This document shows positions 41,757 to 50,842 of a stretch of 64,000 nt of DNA, one piece after another. The translations under genes were made by a program, and so were the position numbers. Within the stretch, counting starts at the first letter, position 1; the number at the start of each line of letters is the position of its first letter. The stretch is taken from the NCBI RefSeq assembly GCF_011067745.1, contig NZ_JAAMPJ010000006.1:349019-413018 (forward strand), given 5' to 3'. The notes beneath the pieces are model-generated. The model was not told the DNA's origin, did not search any database, and worked only from the letters and a program-made list of their open reading frames with translations. Source of the DNA: Lentzea alba (GTDB taxonomy: Bacteria; Actinomycetota; Actinomycetes; Mycobacteriales; Pseudonocardiaceae).

Positions 41757-41764
41757 CCATCATC

Positions 41765-42664
41765 GTGGATTCCGGCCTGCTGTGGTCAGTCAAAAGGCAC
41801 ATCAGTCTCGTTGTGCTGATCGGTGTAACGGTTTTCGCCCTGGCGGCCGCACTTCTGTGGGCCGCACTGGGCTTTCCGACCGCGTCGGCCGCGAGGCTCG
41901 ACATCATCAAGGTCGCCCTGACCGTCGTCGCGGGCGTCGGCGGTGTCGTCGCCCTGGTCGTCGCCTACCGCAAGCAACGCGTCAGCGAGTCCGCCGAGAC
42001 CCGCGAGCGGATCAAACTGCTCAACGAACGCTTCGGCGCCGCCTGCAACCAGATCGGCAACGAGGCCCCGACCGTCCGCCTGGCAGGCGTCTACGCCCTC
42101 GCCGCACTGGCCGACGAGTGGCCGGAACAACGCCAGGTCTGCATCGACGTGCTCTGCTCCTACCTGCGCATCGCGTACGAGCCGGCCCTGGACTCGGAGT
42201 GGTACCACGACGCCGAGTCCGAGGTGCGCCTGGCGATCACCAGCCTGATCGCCCGCCACCTCCGCGACGGCGCCCCGGTCAGCTGGCAGGGCCACGACTT
42301 CGACCTGGTGCGCGCGGTGCTGAGAGCCGCCGACTTCTCCGGCATCCGCATGTCGTCCGGCACGTTCTTCCTCAGCCTGGCGCGCTTTCCCGGCGGCTGG
42401 ATCTCGTTCGACGACATGAAAGTCTGTGGCGGCGAGGTGTGGTTCGGCGGCGCGACCTTCGAAGGGGCGCGGGTGACGTTCGACAGGGCCGAGTTCGCCG
42501 CCGGTCGCGTGCGGTTCGAGGGCGCGGAGTTCAACGGCGGCGAGGTGTCGTTCCGAGGGGCTCGGTTCACCGGCGGTGAGGTCGATCTGTCGGAGGCGGA
42601 GATCACCGTGATGCCGGTGTTCGACGAGGGCGACAAGCCGGGGCTCAAGCTGCCGTCCACATGA
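41765..42664 (+). CDS. Pentapeptide-like repeat membrane protein
   Basis: The 299-residue protein has two membrane helices (about residues 14-36 and 47-67). A cytoplasmic helix KLLNERFGAACNQIG and the module TVRLAGVYALAALADEW follow, the same module as in the protein at 39081. At the C-terminus are short repeats of the GGEVxFxGAxFxG kind (about 218-280). The form is common in actinomycetes, with no known role. The frame ends 2 bases into the ATG-rich region before the thioredoxin-NHL gene, so both may be one transcript. Confidence 0.8.
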   Translation: MDSGLLWSVKRHISLVVLIGVTVFALAAALLWAALGFPTASAARLDIIKVALTVVAGVGGVVALVVAYRKQRVSESAETRERIKLLNERFGAACNQIGNEAPTVRLAGVYALAALADEWPEQRQVCIDVLCSYLRIAYEPALDSEWYHDAESEVRLAITSLIARHLRDGAPVSWQGHDFDLVRAVLRAADFSGIRMSSGTFFLSLARFPGGWISFDDMKVCGGEVWFGGATFEGARVTFDRAEFAAGRVRFEGAEFNGGEVSFRGARFTGGEVDLSEAEITVMPVFDEGDKPGLKLPST

Positions 42665-42708
42665 TGGACGCCGGAACACGAAACTGTCCCACCGTGTTGG
42701 ATACGGTC

Positions 42709-44529
42709 GTGACGACTGTGCAGCGCCGTGCCCGTGTCCGTGCCCCTGAGCTGGTAGGACGCGGCTGGCTCAACACCGGCGGAGAACAGGTCAGCCTCAA
42801 GGACCTGCGCGGCAAGATCGTGCTCCTCGACTTCTGGACCTTCTGCTGCATCAACTGCCTGCACGTCCTCGACGAGCTGCGCCCCCTCGAGAAGGAGTTC
42901 GAGGACGTCCTCGTCACGATCGGCGTGCACTCGCCGAAGTTCGTGCACGAGGCCGACGCCGAGGCGCTCAAGGCGGCCGTCGAGCGCTACGAGGTGCATC
43001 ACCCGGTCCTCGACGACCCGGAGCTCACCACCTGGCAGCACTACGCCGTGAAGGCATGGCCGACGCTGACCCTGGTCGACCCCGAGGGTTACGTCGTGCA
43101 CGTCGCCGCCGGTGAAGGTCACGTCGAGGCCCTGCGGACCATCATCGGCGAGCTGATCGAGGAGCACGACGCCAAGGGCACGCTGCACCGCGGCTCCGGC
43201 CCGTACAAGGCTCCCGAACCGGCGAACACCACGCTCAGGTTCCCCGCCAAGGCGATCGTCACGCCGAGCGGCACGATCCTGGTCAGCGACTCCGCCCACC
43301 ACAGCATCGTTGAGCTCGAAGCGGACGGCGAGACCGTCATCCGTCGCATCGGCACCGGCGAACGAGGCAGGGAAGACGGCCTCACGCCCACCTTCTCGGA
43401 GCCCGCAGGTCTCGCAGAAGTACCCAACACCCACGGCTACGACGTCGTCATCGCGGACACCGTCAACCACCTGCTCCGCGGCCTCAACCTGGAAACCGGT
43501 GAGGTCACGACGCTCGCGGGCACCGGTGAGCAGTGGCGCGACGGCGAGACCGACGGGCCGGCCGACAAGATCGACCTGACCAGCCCGTGGGACGTCGCGT
43601 GGTGGAACGGTGGCGTGGCCATCGCCATGGCCGGCAACCACACGCTGGGCTTCTTCGACCCCGCGACGAACACGGTCAGCAGGCTCGCGGGCACCACGGT
43701 CGAAGGCATCAACGACGGTCCGGCGGAAGGCGCTTTCTTCGCGCAGACGTCCGGGCTCGCCGCGGACGGCGACCGGTTGTGGATGGTCGACTCCGAGACC
43801 AGCGCGCTCAGGTACCTCGAGAACGGTGAGGTCCGCACCGTCATCGGCAAGGGATTGTTCGCGTTCGGACACAAGGACGGCGACGCGGAGGAGGCGCTCC
43901 TGCAGCACCCGCTCGGCGTGACCGTCCTGAATGACCACTCGCTGGCCATTTCGGACACCTACAACAACGCGATCAGGCGGTTCGACCCCGAGACGAACAC
44001 GCTGACCACCATCGCGACGGACATCGCCGAACCGTCCGACGCCCTCGTCGTCCACAACGAACTGGTCGTCGTGGCCAGCGCGGCCCACCGGCTCGAACGG
44101 TTCTCCGCGGCCGCCACGAAGATCGACGGCGTGGAGCACGCGGTCAAGCGGCCGTCCACCGACATCGCGCCCGGAGCGCTGGAGCTGGCGGTCGTCTTCA
44201 CGCCGCCGACCGGGACCAAACTGGACGAAAGGTACGGACCGTCCACTCGGTTGGAGATCACCAGCTCGCCGCCCGAGCTGATTCTCGAGGGCGCGGGGGT
44301 CGGCACCGAACTGGTACGGGCGTTGCGGATCAACGATCAGGTCACGAACGGCGTTTTGCATGTCGTAGCGCAGGCCGCCAGTTGCAGTGACGATCCTTCC
44401 GACGAACACCCGGTCTGTCGCCTGACCAGGCAGGACTGGGGGGTGCCAGTTCAAGTTGTTGCCGATGCACCTACCCGTCTGCCCCTGCTGATGGGCGGCA
44501 TGGACGAGGCTGGTCCAGCGGCCACGTAG
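42709..44529 (+). CDS. Thioredoxin-like NHL-repeat protein
   Basis: The protein of about 606 residues has an N-terminal thioredoxin/TlpA-like domain with the redox pair in FWTFCCINCLHVLDEL (CxxC-type, about residues 40-55). A six-bladed NHL beta-propeller (about 190-450) and a C-terminal beta-rich domain follow. No signal peptide is seen, so it should be cytoplasmic, like NHLRC2-type proteins. Its substrate is unknown. The start is uncertain: GTG at 42709 matches the domain edge, the frame is open to 42661, and GTG at 42718 is also possible after TACGGT (42702-42707). Confidence 0.85.
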   Translation: MTTVQRRARVRAPELVGRGWLNTGGEQVSLKDLRGKIVLLDFWTFCCINCLHVLDELRPLEKEFEDVLVTIGVHSPKFVHEADAEALKAAVERYEVHHPVLDDPELTTWQHYAVKAWPTLTLVDPEGYVVHVAAGEGHVEALRTIIGELIEEHDAKGTLHRGSGPYKAPEPANTTLRFPAKAIVTPSGTILVSDSAHHSIVELEADGETVIRRIGTGERGREDGLTPTFSEPAGLAEVPNTHGYDVVIADTVNHLLRGLNLETGEVTTLAGTGEQWRDGETDGPADKIDLTSPWDVAWWNGGVAIAMAGNHTLGFFDPATNTVSRLAGTTVEGINDGPAEGAFFAQTSGLAADGDRLWMVDSETSALRYLENGEVRTVIGKGLFAFGHKDGDAEEALLQHPLGVTVLNDHSLAISDTYNNAIRRFDPETNTLTTIATDIAEPSDALVVHNELVVVASAAHRLERFSAAATKIDGVEHAVKRPSTDIAPGALELAVVFTPPTGTKLDERYGPSTRLEITSSPPELILEGAGVGTELVRALRINDQVTNGVLHVVAQAASCSDDPSDEHPVCRLTRQDWGVPVQVVADAPTRLPLLMGGMDEAGPAAT

Positions 44530-44532
44530 ACT
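44527..44532 (+). promoter_or_regulatory. -10 box of the GroES-like gene
   Basis: TAGACT ends 6 nt before the GTG at 44539. It lies at the 3' end of the preceding gene. Confidence 0.45.
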
Positions 44533-44538
44533 CTGCTG

Positions 44539-44859
44539 GTGCCTGATGTCAAGCTCGAGATCCAGATGCTGTACGACCGTGTCATGGTGCGCATCTCGCC
44601 GGAGGACGGCGAGCGGCGATCCAGCGGTGGCATCGTGATCCCCGCGACGGCCCAGATGGCGAAGCGGTTGGCGTGGGGCGATGTGTTCGGGGTCGGTACC
44701 AGCGTGCGGCACGTGAAGGTGGGCGACCGGGTTCTGTTCAACCCGGAAGATCAGCTTGAGGTCGAGGTGCACGGCACCACGTATCTCGTGATGAGGGAAC
44801 GCGACCTGCACGCTGTGGCCAGCGAGCTCACCGAGCACGGTACTGGTCTGTACCTATGA
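44539..44859 (+). CDS. GroES-family chaperonin-like protein
   Basis: The 106-residue protein has the GroES fold: MLYDRVMVRIS near residue 10, a mobile loop with RRSSGGIVIPATAQMAKR, and VGDRVLFNPEDQLEVEV. It differs from the housekeeping GroES in loop and C-terminus, so it is probably a second, specialised co-chaperonin-like protein. No groEL is adjacent. The GTG start lies 6 nt after TAGACT. It follows the thioredoxin-NHL gene by 9 bases. Confidence 0.82.
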   Translation: MPDVKLEIQMLYDRVMVRISPEDGERRSSGGIVIPATAQMAKRLAWGDVFGVGTSVRHVKVGDRVLFNPEDQLEVEVHGTTYLVMRERDLHAVASELTEHGTGLYL

Positions 44860-44937
44860 GCCGCCGGTTCGTGATCTGCGCCTGATAGCTACACACACAT
44901 ATGCCGCCTCGCGAGAGACAGGGCAATGGGGAGAGCT

Positions 44938-46926
44938 GTGCCGTACGACGCTGACAAGACGAGAGCGATGCCGCCGGTCAACCCCGGAGGCACCGCCTCC
45001 GAGCAAACGGCGAAGATCGGCCCGGTCACCACCGGCGCGGCCACCGACGCGTGGCCTTCGGAGGAACCGGACAACGAGGCGACCGTCACCGCGGCCGTGC
45101 CGGGTGTCGGTTTCCCGGCCGCCGACGCCGCGACCGAGTACATGGCGCCGGTGGCTCCGCCACTGCCGCAGCCGGAGGACTCGGGCGTCTACGGGCCGGT
45201 GATGATCGAGCCGGGCGAGGACGAGGAACAGCCGAAGAACGGCCGGAAGAAGGCCCTGATCGTGGCCGCGGCCGTGGTCGGCGCGTTCGGGCTGCTCTAC
45301 GGGCTCGACATCCTCGTGTCCAGTGGCAACGTGCCCCGCGGCGTGACCGTGGCCGGTGTGGACGTCGGTGGCATGAGCCACGGCGAGGCCGAGAAGAAGC
45401 TGCGCGACGAGATCGGCCCGCGACTGAGCAAGCCGGTCGCGCTCAAGGCCGGTGACGTCAACGCCGAGCTCGACCCGGCGGCGGCCGGCCTGGAGCTCGA
45501 CTGGAACGGCACGATCGACCGCGCCGGCAGCCAGCCGCTCAGCCCGATCACGCGCGTGACCTCGTTCTTCACCAGCCGCGAGGTCGGCGTCGCGACGAAG
45601 GCCGACGACGCGAAGGTCACCGCCGCGCTCGAGGCGATGCGCCCGAAGCTCGACCACGAGCCGCTCGAGGGCACCATCAAGTTCGAGAACGCCGCGGCCG
45701 TCGCCGTCGACCCGCACGCCGGCCAGAAGCTCAAGACCGAAGACGCCTCCCGCGCCGTCGTCGCGAACTGGGCGTCCGGCAACCCGGTCGAGGTCCCGAT
45801 GGACTTCACCCCGGTGAAGACGACCAAGGAGGGCGTCGAGAAGGCGCTCAACGAGATCGTCAAGACGGCGGTCTCCGGCCCGGTCGTCATCAAGGGCGAG
45901 GGCAAGGACGCGACGCTCACGCCGGAGCAGATCTTCGCCACGCTGGCGTTCGCTCCCGGCGAGGGCGGTGCGCTGACCGTCGCGCCGAACAAGGACAAGC
46001 TCGCTGAGGTGACCACGCCGCAGCTCAAGGACACGGTCAAGCAGGGCAAGGACGCCGAGATCGTCTTCGAGGGCGGCAAGCCGACCGTCAAGCCGTCGGT
46101 GGACGGCCTCGACCTCGACTGGGACAAGAACCTCCAGCCCTACTTCGACACGCTGAAGAAGACCGACGCGCGCGAGATCAAGTTCGAGTACAAGCACACG
46201 CCCGCGAAGGTCACCACCGAGCAGGCGAACAAGATGGGGATCAAGGAGGTCATCGGCGAGTTCCAGACCGGTGGCTTCGCCCCCGCCTCGGGCGTCAACA
46301 TCCGGGTCGTGGCCGAGAAGGTCAACGGCGCGATCGTGAAGCCCAAGGAGACGTTCAGCCTCAACAAGTACACGGGTCCCCGCGGTACCGCGCAGGGCTA
46401 CGTCGAGGCGGGCATCATCGAGAACGGCATCCCCGGCAAGGCGGTCGGTGGCGGCATCTCGCAGTTCGCGACCACGCTCTACAACGCGTACTACTACGCG
46501 GGCATGAAGGACGCGGGCCACAAGGAGCACAGCTACTGGATCACGCGGTACCCGAAGGGCCGTGAGGCCACCGTGTTCATGGACGGCGCGGGCAACAGCC
46601 TGATCGACATCGCGTTCACGAACCCGGACGACACGGGCGTCGCCATCCAGACGATCTGGACCGGCTCGTCGATCACGATCAGGCTCTGGGGCACCAAGAA
46701 CTACGACGTCACCGGCTCCACCAGCGGTGAGTTCAACCCCACCCAGCCGCAGGAGAAGAAGGTCAGCAAGGAAGGGTGCTCGCCGAGCAACGGCGCCCCG
46801 GGCTTCTCGGTGACGGACACCCGCACGATCAAGGACCGCCGCACCGGCCAGACCCGCAGCGAGTCGCGCACGGTTCGTTACGACCCGCAGTTCAAGATCA
46901 TCTGTGAGCCGCCGCCCGGCGGCTGA
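44938..46926 (+). CDS. VanW-family membrane-anchored protein
   Basis: The 662-residue protein has a cytoplasmic N-terminus of about 105 residues (acidic, Pro-rich, with Asp/Glu cluster), one membrane helix (about 110-128) and an extracellular part. That part has two or more YoaR-type peptidoglycan-binding-like repeats and a VanW domain (about 450-590; FSLNKYTGPRGTAQGY, GGGISQFATTLYNAYYYAG). VanW proteins are linked to the cell wall but their reaction is unknown. The C-terminal tail carries two Cys. GTG at 44938 has GGGGAG upstream; ATG at 44926 is possible. Confidence 0.85.
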   Translation: MPYDADKTRAMPPVNPGGTASEQTAKIGPVTTGAATDAWPSEEPDNEATVTAAVPGVGFPAADAATEYMAPVAPPLPQPEDSGVYGPVMIEPGEDEEQPKNGRKKALIVAAAVVGAFGLLYGLDILVSSGNVPRGVTVAGVDVGGMSHGEAEKKLRDEIGPRLSKPVALKAGDVNAELDPAAAGLELDWNGTIDRAGSQPLSPITRVTSFFTSREVGVATKADDAKVTAALEAMRPKLDHEPLEGTIKFENAAAVAVDPHAGQKLKTEDASRAVVANWASGNPVEVPMDFTPVKTTKEGVEKALNEIVKTAVSGPVVIKGEGKDATLTPEQIFATLAFAPGEGGALTVAPNKDKLAEVTTPQLKDTVKQGKDAEIVFEGGKPTVKPSVDGLDLDWDKNLQPYFDTLKKTDAREIKFEYKHTPAKVTTEQANKMGIKEVIGEFQTGGFAPASGVNIRVVAEKVNGAIVKPKETFSLNKYTGPRGTAQGYVEAGIIENGIPGKAVGGGISQFATTLYNAYYYAGMKDAGHKEHSYWITRYPKGREATVFMDGAGNSLIDIAFTNPDDTGVAIQTIWTGSSITIRLWGTKNYDVTGSTSGEFNPTQPQEKKVSKEGCSPSNGAPGFSVTDTRTIKDRRTGQTRSESRTVRYDPQFKIICEPPPGG

Positions 46927-46972
46927 GACAAACTCTGGTTCACAGTGGCCACGCGCGGGTATTCACCCGTTC

Positions 46973-47761
46973 GTGGCCACTGTTGCGCATGAGGCGCGAA
47001 GACACCCCGCCGTCCAGACGCTGGGGCGGGTGGGGATGGTGATTTACGGCGGCGTGCACGTCCTCGTGGCGTGGCTCGCGATCCAGGTCGCGTTCGGTGA
47101 CTCCGAACAGGCCGACTCGAAAGGCGCGTTGAGCGACCTGGCGCAGGCCGGTGCCTGGCTGCTGTGGACGATCGCCATCGGGCTCGTGTTCTTCGCCCTG
47201 TGGCAACTGATCCTCGCCTGCGTCGGCTACACCTACGTGCCGAAGAAGCGAAAGCGCATCTCCAAACGGATCGGCTCCGTGGCGCGCGCCATCACCGCGA
47301 TCGGCATCGCGCTCGGTGCCTTCAAGTACGCGACGGGTAGCAGTTCCGGTAACCAGAACCAGCAGCAGCAGGAACTCACCGCGCAGGTGCTCTCGTTGCC
47401 AGGCGGGCAGTTCATCGTCGGCGCCATCGCGATCGGCGTGATCGTCACGGCGGGCGTGATCGCCTACAAGGGCTTCAAGAAGTCGTTCGAGAAGGACCTC
47501 GACATGAGCCGCGCGCCGTCGTGGATCGAACCTGTCGGGCGGATCGGCTGGATCGGCAAGGGTTTCGCGTACGGCGTGATCGGTGTCCTCATCGGACTCG
47601 CCGCGATCAACGCGGACCCGCAGCAGGCCGGCGGCATGGACAAGGCGCTGAAGACCTTGGCAGCACAGCCTTACGGCATGTTCCTGCTCACCGCGGTCGC
47701 GATCGGCATCGCCGCGTTCGGCGTCTACTGCTTCGTCGCCGCACGCGCACTCAAGGAATGA
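46973..47761 (+). CDS. DUF1206 membrane protein
   Basis: The 262-residue protein has six predicted helices arranged as three repeats of the DUF1206 unit. Each unit begins with a GRxGxxxYG-type motif (LGRVGMVIYGGVH, IGSVARAITAIG, VGRIGWIGKGFAYGV) and ends near a basic loop. The function is unknown. GTG at 46973 lies 7 nt after TATTCA, a probable leaderless -10 box; the frame is open further upstream into the VanW gene end. A strong bidirectional terminator follows. Confidence 0.85.
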   Translation: MATVAHEARRHPAVQTLGRVGMVIYGGVHVLVAWLAIQVAFGDSEQADSKGALSDLAQAGAWLLWTIAIGLVFFALWQLILACVGYTYVPKKRKRISKRIGSVARAITAIGIALGAFKYATGSSSGNQNQQQQELTAQVLSLPGGQFIVGAIAIGVIVTAGVIAYKGFKKSFEKDLDMSRAPSWIEPVGRIGWIGKGFAYGVIGVLIGLAAINADPQQAGGMDKALKTLAAQPYGMFLLTAVAIGIAAFGVYCFVAARALKE

Positions 47762-47762
47762 G

Positions 47763-47806
47763 AAACGGGTCCGCTCACCTCGGGCAGGAGGTGAGCGGAC
47801 CCGTTT
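47763..47806. terminator. Bidirectional terminator, 19-bp stem
   Basis: A perfect 19-bp stem starts AAACGGGTCCGC, with a 6-base loop. It ends in T-runs on both strands and separates the DUF1206 gene from the convergent FadE5-like gene. Confidence 0.92.
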
Positions 47807-47819
47807 TCCGTTGCAGCGC

Positions 47820-49655
47820 TTAGAAGACGCTCTCGTCGATGTCCATCAGCGCGTTGTCGGTCGTCTCGGCGATCTTGCGGCGGGCGGTGAGCTCCGGCAG
47901 CACGTTCTTCGCGAAGAACGACGCCACGGCGATCTTGCCCTCGTAGAACGCCTTGTCCTTGGCCGACGGCGCACCGTCGAGCTTCTGCAGCGCGACCTCG
48001 GCCTGCCGCAGCAGCAGCCAGCCGACGAGCACGTCACCCGCGGTCATCAGCAGGCGGACCGAGTTCTGGCCGACCTTGTAGAGGTTGCGGACGTCTTCCT
48101 GCGACGAAGTCAGGAAGCCGACCAGCGAGCCGAGCATGCCCTGCAGGTCCTCGAGACCCTGCTTGAGCAGCGCGCGCTCCTCCTTCAGGCGACCGTTGCC
48201 GCCCTCGTTGTCGAGGAAGGACTGGATCTCGCCGTTGATGAACGCGAGCGCCTGGCCCTTGTCGCGGATGATCTTCCGGAAGAAGAAGTCCAGCGACTGG
48301 ATGGCCGTGGTGCCCTCGTACAGCGAGTCGATCTTCGAGTCCCGGATGTACTGCTCGATCGGGTACTCCTGCAGGAAGCCGGAGCCGCCCAGGGTCTGCA
48401 GCGACTGCGCCAGCTGCTCGTACGCGCGCTCGGAGCCGACGCCCTTGACGATCGGCAGCAGCAGGTCGTTGACCTTCGCCGCGAGCTCCGCGTCCTCGCC
48501 GCCGAGCATCACCTTGTCCTGGAACGTCGCGGTGTACAGGTACACCGCGCGCAGGCCCTCGGCGTACGCCTTCTGCAGCATCAGGCTGCGGCGCACGTCG
48601 GGGTGGTTGGTGATGGTGACGCGCGGGGCGGTCTTGTCCGTCATGCGCGTCAGGTCGGCGCTCTGCACGCGCTCCTTGGCGTAGGACAGCGCGTTCAGGT
48701 AGCCGGTCGACAGCGTCGCGATGGCCTTGGTGCCGACCATCATGCGGGCGTACTCGATGACGTCGAACATCTGCGCGATGCCGTCGTGCACCTCGCCCAG
48801 CAGCCAGCCCTGGGCAGGGACGCCGTGCTGGCCGAACGTCAGCTCGCACGTGGTGGACGCCTTGATGCCCATCTTGTGCTCGACGTTGGTCACGAAGGCA
48901 CCGTTGCGCTCGCCCAGCTCACCGGTCTGCGGGTCGAAGTGGAACTTCGGCACGAGGAACAGCGAGAGGCCCTTGGTGCCGGGCTTCGCCTCGATGCCTT
49001 CGCCCTCGGGACGCGCCAGCACCATGTGCATGATGTTCTCGGTGAGGTCCTGGTCGCCGGACGTGATGAAGCGCTTCACGCCTTCGATGTGCCAGGAGCC
49101 GTCGTCCTGCTTGATCGCCTTGGTGCGGCCCGCGCCGACGTCGGAACCGGCGTCCGGCTCGGTCAGCACCATCGTGGCGCCCCAGCCGCGGTCGATCATG
49201 AGCTGCGCCCAGTGCTGGTCGCGCTCGGTGCCGTTGTTGTAGACGACCGTCGCGAAGCTCGGGCCGGCCAGGTACATGTAGATCGGAGGGTTGGCGCCGA
49301 GGATCATCTCGGACGCGGCCCAGGCGACCGACGGCGGCGTGCCGAAGCCGCCCAGCGCCTCGGGCAGGAACATCCGGTACCACTCGCCGTCCCAGATCGC
49401 CTGGTACGACTTCTTCAGCGACTCCGGCAGGGTCGCCGAGAACGTCGCCGGGTCGTACTTCGGCGGGTTCCGGTCGGCGTCGGCGAACGAGTCCGCGAGC
49501 GGACCCTCCGCGAGAGTCTTCATCTCGGACAGAACGCCGCGCGCGGTGTCCTCGTCGGACTGCTCGAACGGCCCCTTGCCGAGGTGGTCCTGCACGTTGA
49601 AGACCTCGAACAGGTTGAATTCGAGATCCCGGACGTTGCTCTTGTAGTGGCCCAT
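47820..49655 (-). CDS. fadE5: FadE5-like acyl-CoA dehydrogenase
   Basis: The 611-residue protein is longer than ordinary acyl-CoA dehydrogenases and equals mycobacterial FadE5 in length and form. It starts [18 protein letters not shown], has [12 protein letters not shown] (FAD contact), [13 protein letters not shown], and [14 protein letters not shown] with the catalytic Glu region. The C-terminal extension of about 130 residues is helical. FadE5 of M. tuberculosis (Rv0244c) acts on a wide range of chain lengths and lies beside the fadA2 cluster there; here it is 17 kb away. Two 14-bp operator copies stand before the gene. GAGGAG precedes the ATG. Confidence 0.9.
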   Translation of the reverse strand: MGHYKSNVRDLEFNLFEVFNVQDHLGKGPFEQSDEDTARGVLSEMKTLAEGPLADSFADADRNPPKYDPATFSATLPESLKKSYQAIWDGEWYRMFLPEALGGFGTPPSVAWAASEMILGANPPIYMYLAGPSFATVVYNNGTERDQHWAQLMIDRGWGATMVLTEPDAGSDVGAGRTKAIKQDDGSWHIEGVKRFITSGDQDLTENIMHMVLARPEGEGIEAKPGTKGLSLFLVPKFHFDPQTGELGERNGAFVTNVEHKMGIKASTTCELTFGQHGVPAQGWLLGEVHDGIAQMFDVIEYARMMVGTKAIATLSTGYLNALSYAKERVQSADLTRMTDKTAPRVTITNHPDVRRSLMLQKAYAEGLRAVYLYTATFQDKVMLGGEDAELAAKVNDLLLPIVKGVGSERAYEQLAQSLQTLGGSGFLQEYPIEQYIRDSKIDSLYEGTTAIQSLDFFFRKIIRDKGQALAFINGEIQSFLDNEGGNGRLKEERALLKQGLEDLQGMLGSLVGFLTSSQEDVRNLYKVGQNSVRLLMTAGDVLVGWLLLRQAEVALQKLDGAPSAKDKAFYEGKIAVASFFAKNVLPELTARRKIAETTDNALMDIDESVF

Positions 49656-49692
49656 CTCGTCAGCTCACTCCTCAGGGTCGCGGCGGGGTCGC

Positions 49693-49706
49693 CTACTGAC
49701 CGGTAA
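49693..49706. promoter_or_regulatory. 14-bp lipid-regulon operator, site 5
   Basis: Read on the minus strand it is TTACCGGTCAGTAG, a match to YTACYSGNNAGTAR. It lies 38 bases before the FadE5-like ATG. Confidence 0.6.
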
Positions 49707-49716
49707 CAACAGAGTA

Positions 49717-49730
49717 TTACCCGACAGTAA
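49717..49730. promoter_or_regulatory. 14-bp lipid-regulon operator, site 6
   Basis: TTACCCGACAGTAA matches the consensus. A TACTCT -10 candidate (49711-49716, minus strand) lies between sites 5 and 6. Nothing else is recognised in 49731-49955. Confidence 0.6.
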
Positions 49731-49955
49731 CCCCGGCAAGGGCGACCACCCACTGGTGGCGAAACAGACAGTCCTCTCGGGGACCTGAATCGGGCATGAG
49801 AGCCGGTCAGGCGCGTATCGGGCGCTCGGGATCGCGACAGCGACTTCAGCGGGCACTGCCGGGGCCAGCGTGCGGAGATGCGCGAGTACGTCGATCCCGA
49901 GGTCCGATCGAGGCTTCCGGGCGCGTGTGCGGGCCTGGCGGTGCTGGGTGCCCTC

Positions 49956-50600
49956 CTACTCGACGCCTGGCGTGCGCGCGGTGCCGATCAGCAGCCCTGA
50001 CCGGTACGCGAGCGACACCGCGTGCGTCCGGTCGCGGGCGCTGAGCTTGCGCAGGATGCCCTTCACGTGGGTCCGCACGGTCTCCACGGACACGATGAGC
50101 TCGTCCGCCACCTGCTGGTTCTCCAAGCCGTCCGCGATGAGCGTCAGCACCTCGTACTCGCGCCGGGTGAGCGTCGGCCGTTCCTTCGGGCGCAGGTCGG
50201 GGTGCACGTAACCGCGTGACCTGCACGTCTCGGCGATGACCCGCACGATCTGCTCGGGCTGGGCACTTCGCGGCACGACGCCGTGCACCCCCGCCTCCAG
50301 CACGCTCGTCACGTAGTTCGCGTGCGAGTGCGCGTCGCGGACCAGTCCGATGATCAGCAAAGTCGGGTCGCGCTCGACCAGCAGCCGGGCCAGGTGGCCC
50401 ACCGGATCGAGCACGGAGTCGATGAGCAGCACGTCGGGGCGCAGTCGTTCGTGCAGGCGAACGGCCGCGTGCAGATCGCCCGTGGAACCGAGCCAGCGCA
50501 GCCCCGGAGTCCGCCTGATCAGGGCGGACAGGCCTTCGCGGTACAACGGCACGGGGTCGATCAGCGCGACGCCGGGAGCAGGCCGGCCAGACGAGAGCAT
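49956..50600 (-). CDS. LuxR/NarL-type response regulator with atypical receiver
   Basis: The 214-residue protein has an N-terminal receiver-like domain and a C-terminal LuxR helix-turn-helix (about residues 140-200; LTRREYEVLTLIADGLENQQ). The phospho-acceptor Asp is probably kept in DVLLIDSVLD, but the usual Lys is Arg (GVVPRSAQ) and the acidic pair is reduced to one Asp. No histidine kinase gene is adjacent. It may be an orphan regulator working without phosphorylation. GGAGG five bases before the ATG at 50600 gives the start. It is divergent from the symporter. Confidence 0.85.
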   Translation of the reverse strand: MLSSGRPAPGVALIDPVPLYREGLSALIRRTPGLRWLGSTGDLHAAVRLHERLRPDVLLIDSVLDPVGHLARLLVERDPTLLIIGLVRDAHSHANYVTSVLEAGVHGVVPRSAQPEQIVRVIAETCRSRGYVHPDLRPKERPTLTRREYEVLTLIADGLENQQVADELIVSVETVRTHVKGILRKLSARDRTHAVSLAYRSGLLIGTARTPGVE

Positions 50601-50842
50601 CAGCACCTCCGTTCGTGCTTCCGCAGAAGAGACGTCGTTCCCTCGGACGTGTGACGCGGAATAGCCGGTTCACGTGGGTGAACAAGGATCACGAATGTGA
50701 TTCAAGACAGCTGAAGGTCTTCCGCCGCGGGGCAACAGTCTCGTAAGACCTACGTCACATATCCCGTGCGGATGTGCCAGGTTCCGCCGCCATGAGGCCT
50801 GGTGCTCTCGCGGGCACACGTGTGTGCACGCAAGGAGGTCAC
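50601..50842. promoter_or_regulatory. LuxR-symporter divergent promoter region
   Basis: This 242-base gap holds the promoters of both divergent genes. I see no clear -10 box or palindrome; an AAGGAGG ribosome site stands just before the symporter ATG. Confidence 0.3.
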
